Shown: in pieces, positions 57,131-64,000 of the stretch
Layout of the letters: every line of letters begins with the position of its first letter
How positions within the stretch are numbered: position 1 is the first letter of the stretch
Assembly (NCBI GenBank): GCA_950022295.1
Contig: OX465598.1
Span: 338,223,324 to 338,287,323, forward strand
Origin: Bromus sterilis
Lineage: Eukaryota; Streptophyta; Magnoliopsida; Poales; Poaceae
Length of the DNA: 64,000 bases
Direction of reading: 5' to 3'
Position numbers and translations under genes: made by a program
The notes under the pieces: generated by a model
Seen by the model: the letters and a program-made list of their open reading frames with translations, nothing else
Database searches by the model: none
Told to the model about the DNA's origin: nothing

Positions 57131-58076
57131 TGATGTCTACGCGCGCTTCTATTCTTGTAGACTATATTGGGCCTCCAAGCGCAGAGGTTTGTAGGACAAC
57201 AGCAATTTCCATCAAGTGGATGACCTAAGGTTTATCGAACTCAGGGAAGTAGAGCTTTAAGATGGTCTCTCTCAAGCAACCCTGCAATTAAGATACAAGA
57301 AGTCTCAACAAAGTGATAGGTGTGGCAAAGCAAGGTAATATAAATCTGTAATAAAAAGTGCAGCAAGCAAACATGTAGCAAAAGTGAGCACAAATGGTGT
57401 AACAATGGTGGAAACAAGGCCTAGGCTTCATACTTTCACTAGTGGCAACTCTCAACAACATTAACATAGTCTAATCACATGATATTTCCACTAAAACATG
57501 CAATGGAGACGCACTCGGAGGTCATTCCTTTGTGGTCAAGAGAGGATGAGAATTATGTAGGGCTACAAAAGCACACCTCAAAGTTCGTAGTTCTCAATCT
57601 ATGGATTTCCCAATGTCACCGCGGCCATCCAAAGAGAGTACCACAATCACCACAACATATCTCAAGGATAGTCAAAGACAAGCACTAAGAGACTCTCAAT
57701 CTTCAATCAACACACAAAATAGGAAATCACTCATGATAATATTCTTCTAACCCATGTCCAATAGAACGCTGTCACCATGGTCTCCGGGATTATACTAGAT
57801 AAGATCAATTGAGTACATCAATCCAATACATAGAGGAAGGGGAAATATCATGGGATCACCCTAGATTAACATATCCTATAATCACAACGAAGATCACATC
57901 ATGGGAGAGAGAGAATAACACATAGCTACTGGTAGAAACCTCAGCTCCGAGGAGGAACTACTCCCGCTTCATGGAGGAGGGAAGCAACGGCGATGGAGAT
58001 GAATCCGGGGGCACTTCCCCGTCCCGGCAGGGTGCCGACACAGGAATACTGGTCCCTCAAAGCTTGGGACGTATCA
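57131..58076 (-). mobile_element. Solo LTR (946 bp), Athila-like ends, minus orientation
   Basis: TGATGTCTACGCGCGC at the left and GGGACGTATCA at the right; in its own orientation it starts TGATACGTCCC. ACCAC (57126-57130) and ACCGC (58077-58081) are target duplicates with one mismatch, and protease sequence of F continues on either side. Its length and sequence differ from the E and G LTRs, so it represents another family or subfamily. The interior has nothing credible as a gene. Confidence 0.9.
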
Positions 58077-58081
58077 ACCGC

Positions 58082-58660
58082 AATAAGATGATCAAGCTCG
58101 GCATCAGCGAGAGTGAGTTGCAGCCCAGTCAGACCATCTTTCATGGTATTGTTCCTGGCCTTTCATGCACTCCAGTGGGCCGCATTCGGCTGGATGTTGT
58201 GTTTGGTTCGAAGGACAATTTTCGTCGCGAGCCGATCTGGTTCGAGGTGGCCGATCTGAGCAGTCCGTACCACGTTCTGCTCGGAGTGCCCGCAATCACC
58301 AAGTTCATGTTGAATGTCTTCCAGCCATACTTGAAGATAAAGCTCCCAGGGACGAATGGTCCCATCACCATGTGTGGTGACTACAAGAAGTCCCTACAAT
58401 GTTCATCCGCTGGCTCCAAGCTGGCCGATTCCCTGGTCATCGATGCAGAACGACATCAGCTCGACAAGGTCGTAGCAATGACCCAAGATCAGATGAAGGC
58501 ACCTCTGCCGAGGACGAAGACCAAGAGATCGGATGATGAGACCATCTTCCAAGAAACCAAAGACAGCAAGAGGATTGCTCTGAGCCCTTCCTACCCAAGC
58601 AAGTGCGTGATCATGGGAGTTGGCCTGAGTAGAAAATAGGAAGGCGAACTCGTCGAATTC
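58082..58660 (+). pseudogene. Element F protease C-terminal part
   Basis: Continues the retropepsin after the solo LTR: KLGISESELQPSQTIFHGIV, GRIRLDVVFGSKDNFRREPI, FEVADLSSPYHVLLGVPAIT. The frame ends at a TAG near 58637, and the linker to reverse transcriptase (58640-58850) contains further stops. The domain cleaves the polyprotein in active relatives. Confidence 0.85.
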
Positions 58661-58679
58661 CTCCTGTGAGAACCAGGAT

Positions 58680-59537
58680 ATCTTCGCATGGTATCCACAA
58701 GACATGCCTGGAGTACCGAGGTAACTCTCCGAGCACAAGCTTCACATCCGACCTGGATCAAAGCCGATCAAGCACCCTCTTCGGCGTTTTTTTGAAGACA
58801 AGAGAAGAGCAATCGGCGATGAGATCACCAAGTCGCTCGCAGCTAGTTTTATCATGGAAGTGTTCTATCCGGACTGGTTAGCCAACCCAGTTCTGGTTAT
58901 GAAGAAGAATAGAACTTGGCGCATGTGTATAGACTACACTTTCCTGAATAAGGCCTGCCCCAAGGATCCTTTTGCTTTGCCCCGTATCGATCAAATCATA
59001 GAATCTACGGCTGGCTGTCAGCTTTTATCTTTTCTGGATGCCACAGCTGGCTATCACCAGATCAAACTCGCTGTAGAAGATCAAATAAAGACTGCATTTA
59101 TCACCCCTTTTGGGGCTTATTGCTATGTCACCATGCCCTTTGGCCTGAAAAATGGCGGCGCGACTTATCAGCGTACCATACAGCGATGTGTCCGACCTCA
59201 ACTCGGCAGAAACATTCATGTATATGTGGATGACCTAGTGGTCAAGTCAGTTCAGGGAGCAACACTACTAGAGGATCTCAGAGAGACATTTGCGAATTTG
59301 CGCACTTACCAGATCAAGCTCAACCCAGAGAAGTGTGTGTTCGGTGTTCCATCTGGCAAGTTGCTTGGTTTCCTCGTTTCTGAGCGTGGAATTGAATGCA
59401 ACCCCGAGAAGATTGCAGTAATTGAGAGAATGAGCAAGCCCAGAAACCTCAGAGAAGTCCAGAAGTTCGAAGGGTGTTTGGCATCCCTCAGCCGATTTCT
59501 CAGTCGATTAGGAGAGAAGGCAATCCCTTTGTATTAA
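58680..59537 (+). pseudogene. Element F reverse transcriptase
   Basis: An open frame from 58854 to 59537 covers fingers, palm and thumb: NPVLVMKKNRTWRMCIDYTF, CPKDPFALPRIDQII, LLSFLDATAGYHQIKL, TPFGAYCYVTMPFGLKNGGA, the catalytic HVYVDDLVVKS, and KLLGFLVSERGIE. It differs clearly from the A/B reverse transcriptase, in line with the Tat lineage. A TAA at 59535-59537 follows AIPLY, before the RNase H. The 5' part (58680-58853) is in another frame. The catalytic Asp pair is intact. Confidence 0.88.
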
Positions 59538-60470
59538 TTGATGAAGAAGACGAACAAGTTTACCTGGAATCCGCAAGCGGACGGAGCATTCACCGAACTC
59601 AAGTGTATGTTATCCACTGCTCCAGTGCTAGCAGCTCCGATTGAGAAGGAGCCAATGATGTTATACATTGCAGCTACTAGTCGGGTGGTCAGTATTGTGA
59701 TGATAGTTGAGCATCCTGAAAAGGACAAGGCACAATCGGTCCAGGGACCAGTGTATTATATCAGTGAAGTGCTCTCAACCTCCAAGAAAAACTACCCCAC
59801 TACCAGAAGATGTGCTATGGTGTGTACATGGCGGTAAAGAGACTGAAGCCTTACTTCCAGGCGCATCCGATCACGGTCATTAGCTCGGCACCGCTGGAAG
59901 AAATTATAGGCAGCCGAGATGCATCTGGTCGAGTGGCAAAGTGGGCCGTCGAGATTGCAAACCATGGTATCAAATATGAGCCACGCACTTCAATCAAGTC
60001 CCAAGATCTGGAAGATTTCCTTGTTGATTGGGAAGAAACTCAATATGAGCCCCCCTGTCCAGACTCCCATTTGTGGAAAATTCACTTTGATGGCTCCAAG
60101 ATGAAGACCGGACTAGGGGCTGGCATCGTTCTCACATCTCCAAAGGGTGACCAGCTCAAGTATGTGTTGCAGATCCATTTCGCTGCATCGACCAACATGG
60201 CCGAGTACGAGGCACTGGTCCACGGTATCCGATTGGCCAAAGAGACCGGCATTCGGCGGATTTTATGTTATGGAGACTCCGATCTGGTGGTGCAGCAATG
60301 GACTGGCAGTTGAGACGCAAATGATGCAAACATGGCGAGTTATAGATTCCTCGTGCATCAACTCTGTGGTTTCTTTGAGGGATGTGAGTTCCATCATGTT
60401 CCCCGATTTGAAAACGAAGCAACAGATGCACTGTCCAAACTGGGATCCACCAGAAAAGACATTCCAGCAG
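59538..60470 (+). pseudogene. Element F tandem RNase H domains (classic, degenerate, plus archaeal-type)
   Basis: The first domain (59538-59837; KTNKFTWNPQADGAFTELKC, LYIAATSRVVSIVMIVEHPE, VYYISEVLSTSKKNYPT) lacks the first catalytic Asp. The second, in a shifted frame from 59810, has WKIHFDGSKMKTGLGAGIV, NMAEYEALVHGIRLAK and YGDSDLVVQQ, the Asp/Glu/Asp set of the additional RNase H known from Tat elements. After a break near 60305 its end follows as HHVPRFENEATDALSKLGS. Loss of activity in the first domain with retention in the second fits published views of this lineage. Confidence 0.82.
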
Positions 60471-60946
60471 GCATTTCATTGGAGAACATCCAGAAGCCAT
60501 TTATCAAGCCTTCCCCAGAATCACAGTCCATCTTTATTCCGGCCGACCTGAAGATGGCAGAGCTTGAAGCAGAAAGATCAGCCAAGAGGCAAAAGCAGGC
60601 GGAGCATTCAACCACTCCAGGGGCTGCCGATTGCGAACCAGGGGATGTTGTCGTCAGCTCAGGGACTGATGTGGTCATGCAAGATGCAACTGGCTCCACC
60701 TCCTCCGAATTTCCAATAGTTGAAGCCGAAAAACCAGAACAAGAAGCAGTTGCTGTAATGGTAAGACTGGTCGAGCCACTGGAGAGAGAGAACCCGGAGC
60801 ATGGCTTGACGAGCTGCCAGCCGTGCTTTGGAGTTTGCGCACCACACTAAACCGCTCAACTGGATTCACTCCCTTCTTCCTCGTATATGGCTCGGAGGCA
60901 ATCATTCCTTCTGATATTCAGTTCGACTCACCTCGTCACGCCATGT
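60471..60946 (+). pseudogene. Element F RNase H-integrase linker and integrase scrap
   Basis: The frame to 60850 continues as an unstructured linker (AELEAERSAKRQKQ) and then jumps, around 60790-60850, to the late core of integrase, where another frame gives TGFTPFFLVYGSEAIIPSDI. The zinc-binding part and most of the catalytic core are missing, so an internal deletion of roughly a kilobase is inferred. The segment is cut at 60946 by element G. Confidence 0.75.
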
Positions 60947-62367
60947 TGATAACCCTCAACTGTAGGGGATCGAGATAGTATTCGCGGGCAAGATAACCCA
61001 ATTTATTGATTCGACACTTGGGGACACAAAGAATACGTACAGGCTTTGAAAATTGAGTTGTAAATTCAACCACACCTGAAATAAACACTTGCTTGCACAA
61101 AGGTATTAGTAGCAACTGTGATACAGTGGTAGTAGTGGTGGTGATAATAGTGGTGATGGTGGTGGTGAAACAGCAAAAGTAAAACAGCAAAAGTAAAACA
61201 GCAAAAGTAAACAACTAGTAACCAGCAGGAAAGAAAACACTGTATGCTAGGGAGATGGATGGTTGGGCGCTGCTTGGATGAGAACGAACATGTAATAGAT
61301 TCTAACACGGGAAAGGCTCAAAGAAAATAAAGGATCATCTAGGCAAATATCAAACATCAGGCGTGTATCCCAGGGTAGTTGTACGTGCTTGCAATAAGAA
61401 CTTTGCACAACATCTTTTGTCCTACCCTCCCACTACAAACGGGGCCAAAAGGAACTTAGGGAGATTAAGGTACTCCTGTCAAAGAGCACCGGAACAAAGC
61501 ATTAACACTTCATGGATACACAGAATCCTCAAATTATAGTCCATCCCCTTTGGTGTCCCAAGCTGTCACCATTGGGATCGCCGGTTCCGGACTATAATAG
61601 GTGCATACAACTCATAGATAGGATCAAGAACACCACAAACTCAAGAAACAAAAGGGTGATCAGATCTGAAATCATGGCACTCGGGCCCAAAGTGACAAGC
61701 ATTAAGAGCAACAAGTTGTAACAGAGATGATAAACACCAAGTAGATGATAGGCAACATGCCCCCAACAATCTTATTGAACTATTACATGATCTAACTCAT
61801 CCAATCCCTACCATCCCTTTTGCCTACAATAGGGAATTACTCACACATGAGAGAGGAAGTCATGGAGGGGTGATGGAGAGGCGATGATGATGATGATGGC
61901 GATGATTTCCCCTCACCGGAGGCCAAAGCAGCCTCCAGATTAGCTCTCCCGAAGAAGAACAGAGGGTTGCGGCGGCTCCGCGACGTAGATTGGGAAAGCG
62001 ACTCCTGTTCTGGGGTTTCTGGGTCGGGAGAATAAATAGGGCCAAAGTAGGGCACCGGGGGACGTGGGACCAATCCAGGAGGGCAGGTGGCGCGGCCAGG
62101 GGCTGGGCCGCGCCAGACACCCTCCTGGCTGCCCCCTGTGGCCCCCCTTTGGACTTGCGGAAGCTTCCGGAACGCTGATTTTTTATATATATTTGTGGGA
62201 TTTTTCCAGCGTACCTAAATATCCAGAAACCTGCACAAAAGAAAACAACACTGGTAGCTCTGCTGAAAACAGCGTCAGTCCGGGTTAGTTTCGTTCAAAT
62301 CATGCAAGAATGAAGCCAAAACAATAGCAAAAGTGTTTGGAAAAGTAGATACGTTTGAGACGTATCA
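60947..62367 (-). repeat. Element G 3' LTR with microsatellites (1421 bp)
   Basis: Contains a GTG/GTA-type trinucleotide run (about 61128-61168), three copies of a 14-base AACAGCAAAAGTAA unit (61168-61212) and a GAT run (61883-61905). The GC-rich block (61900-62160) with CCTATTTATTCTCC on the minus strand (about 62028-62041) looks like the TATA region. Minus-strand ORFs here are low complexity and not credible. Confidence 0.85.
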
Positions 62368-64000
62368 ACTCCCCCAAGCTTAGCTATTGCTTGTCCTCAA
62401 GAAATTCAGTTCAACGAATTGGACGCGACAAAGAAAAGTTTGACAAACTCTTTTGCTTCATTAGATGTATATAAGCATGTACTACGAAAGAGTTTAGCAA
62501 GTTTTGACACCATGCTATAAGGACAATGCACGAAGCAATCCTTCTTTCATGTAATTAGTCACAAACAAACAAAAAGTAAATAATATGCTGCTGAGAATCA
62601 ATTTAAGATCACAATGCACATAGCATGAACATATCAGAGTGGTATCTTGCTAGCCTCCATGAGTGAAGTAGAACATAAATGCAGAAACTCCTCCGGAGTC
62701 TTAAAGGAGACTAGAACTCAGAACTCAAAGTAAGAAACATCACAAGCATGCAGAAGAGAATGTGATACTTTGGGACAATGCATGTTACACTAAGAATGAC
62801 AATTATGCTCTCATAGTTGGTGCTTTGGATAAAAGAAGGTGGATACTCTCCAACCGTGGCTTTTGAGGGCAAGGTTGAAAACCTGTGAAAGGAAGCAAAG
62901 ACTAAACATGTGCCAGAGCTCTTGGTTTTGAAAACAGAGATAGAACTCTTTTGAGAAGTGCAACTTTCTAGTCAACGGTGAACGGTAAAGGTCTCTCAAT
63001 ATCTCCCATGCCAACCATATTAATGCCTTTTGCTTACACATGTTCCCTTATCCTTAAATCCTTTGATGGTCTACGAAACCTTTTATTTTTCCTCAAGGAT
63101 GGAAGGAGGATATCGTTCCATCTATCATAAGCAGCATTTGGTCCATTTCACTCCATCATCAAGTATGGGGGAGGTGTAACTCTCATATTTTTTTATTGAC
63201 TAGTTAAAACTTCCGTCAAAATATTTTTGGCATGAAAGATACTGATTTTCCCGCATCGCACCATGAGCTTGTACGGTTACAAAGGGAACAACTTGGTTTA
63301 GAAAGGTGATTGTGGAAGCACAAGCAGAATTCCGCTTGGTGCTGGAGGAAGGCTAGCAAAAGACGGGGAAGCGACCAACCAGAGAGCATAACGGTCATAA
63401 TCATGCAGAGCGACAAAGCAACATTGAATCGGGCATGAAAGTGATATAGCTCACTCTGAAGTAAAAAGATCATCAAGGCAGAACATACTTTTTAGTCTTA
63501 ACATGCGTGAACTTGTGCCAGTCAATCCAAGAATCCCCCGGAGGGAAATACCACTTCAATATGCCACACCATGAACAATGCAATGCATGTCAATCATTTC
63601 AAGCAACACATTATGAACTCTAGCTATTTGAGACTAACCGCAGAGAAAACATGAACCACTGAGAAAGCATTGTAAACATAACACTATGTCGCTACAAGCT
63701 GGTCTCTAATCATAAGTACAGGCATATGTACAAAAGTAGAAACAAAAAGAGTTCATACCGGCTTTCCTTGTTGCATCGCTTTCGTCGATCTTCGTCATTA
63801 CTGCCTTGTCACTTGCACGATCGAACGTAGGAAATTATAATCATCACGGACTCAAGCTGAACTCTGAAACAAAGAAAACTAAAGAGCAAAGGAAACATTT
63901 TTTTGGGTTTTTAAGGTTTTAACGAAAGAAAAATAAAGGAGAAATCTTTCTGGGTTTTTGCAGACTAAAGGAACAAAGAAGAACAGACAAAAACTTGCAA
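62368..64000 (-). other. Element G internal region, nothing coding seen
   Basis: 1.6 kb next to the 3' LTR. ORFs reach only about 86 codons and none shows a retroelement domain. Overall layout (untranslated stretch between ORF and polypurine tract) parallels the interiors of D and E. Confidence 0.7.

Larger units (their letters stand above)
34094..60946 (+). mobile_element. Element F: Tat-lineage gypsy retrotransposon, repeatedly interrupted
   Basis: Plus-strand pieces in order: 5'-truncated LTR (34094-34652), primer site, gag N-terminus (34993-35629), gag capsid (53973-54536), gag C-terminus and protease start (56186-57130), protease remainder (58082-58639), reverse transcriptase (58680-59537), double RNase H (59538-60470), and a scrap of integrase (60851-60946). 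Interruptions are E, two solo LTRs and G, most with target duplicates. The lineage follows from the tRNA-Arg-type primer site, CKMHNG...TWQC knuckle, YVDD reverse transcriptase and second RNase H. Multiple stops and frameshifts mean it is dead. Confidence 0.87.
60947..64000 (-). mobile_element. Element G: LTR retrotransposon entering the window from the right
   Basis: The LTR (60947-62367) has ends TGATAACC and CGTATCA and is followed by the complement of a polypurine tract (CCCCCAAGCTTAGC, 62370-62383). This makes it a 3' LTR on the minus strand. The rest of the window (62368-64000) is its non-coding 3' interior. The 1.42 kb LTR length and the TGATACGTCTC start suggest a WHAM-like Athila family, only as a candidate. 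CATGT (60942-60946) should be repeated beyond the right edge. Confidence 0.82.

Overview
The window is repeat-rich intergenic DNA from a large grass genome, most likely Triticeae (wheat, Aegilops or barley). The evidence is the dense nesting of LTR retrotransposons, the TGATACG-type Athila LTRs with a tRNA-Asp-type primer site (TGGCGCCGTTGCCGGGG), the Tat-lineage elements with a tRNA-Arg-type primer site, and chromovirus-type elements with a TGGTATCAGAGC primer site. I found no host protein-coding gene, tRNA, rRNA or CRISPR array. Essentially every base can be placed in one of ten element copies or fragments. Family names from TREP are given only as candidates because no search could be run.

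Left block (1-33007). Element A is a Ty3/gypsy chromovirus-like copy on the minus strand (pol 1-2335, gag-protease 13492-14762, 5' LTR 15235-18743); its left end lies outside the window. It is split inside its protease by element X (2336-13491, TSD GTTTG), which has 4.8 kb LTRs around a 1.5 kb non-coding interior (a LARD-type non-autonomous element). A borders element C (18744-27015), a Tat-lineage gypsy remnant with gag and protease on the minus strand, no reverse transcriptase or integrase, eight 68-bp tandem repeats, and an intron-containing antisense gene (19873-23588, plus strand). Element D (27016-33007, minus strand, Athila-like) sits in the gag of C and carries an intact 406-codon ORF of unknown function.

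Junction (32940-34093). The 5' LTR of D is cut after 68 bp by an A/B-family LTR (H, 33008-34093). H is itself truncated where a Tat-element LTR (F) begins. This is a deletion or rearrangement scar joining two originally separate nests.

Right block (34094-64000). Element F is a plus-strand Tat-lineage gypsy element that has been hit at least four times: by E (35630-53967, TSD GCAAG), by a solo LTR of the same superfamily as E (54537-56180, TSD GGGAG/GAGAG), by a second solo LTR (57131-58076, TSD ACCAC/ACCGC) and by G (60947 to beyond the window). E is an Athila-like relative of D in the opposite orientation. Its 3' LTR is split by B (42159-53074, TSD TTGTG), a member of the same chromovirus family as A that has lost gag and protease.

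Relative order of events from nesting: F and C are oldest in their blocks; then E, D, A, G and the solo LTRs; then B, H and X. X shares its primer site, leader and polypurine region with A and B, so it was plausibly mobilised by that family's proteins. D and E form a roughly 6 kb imperfect inverted repeat around the junction.
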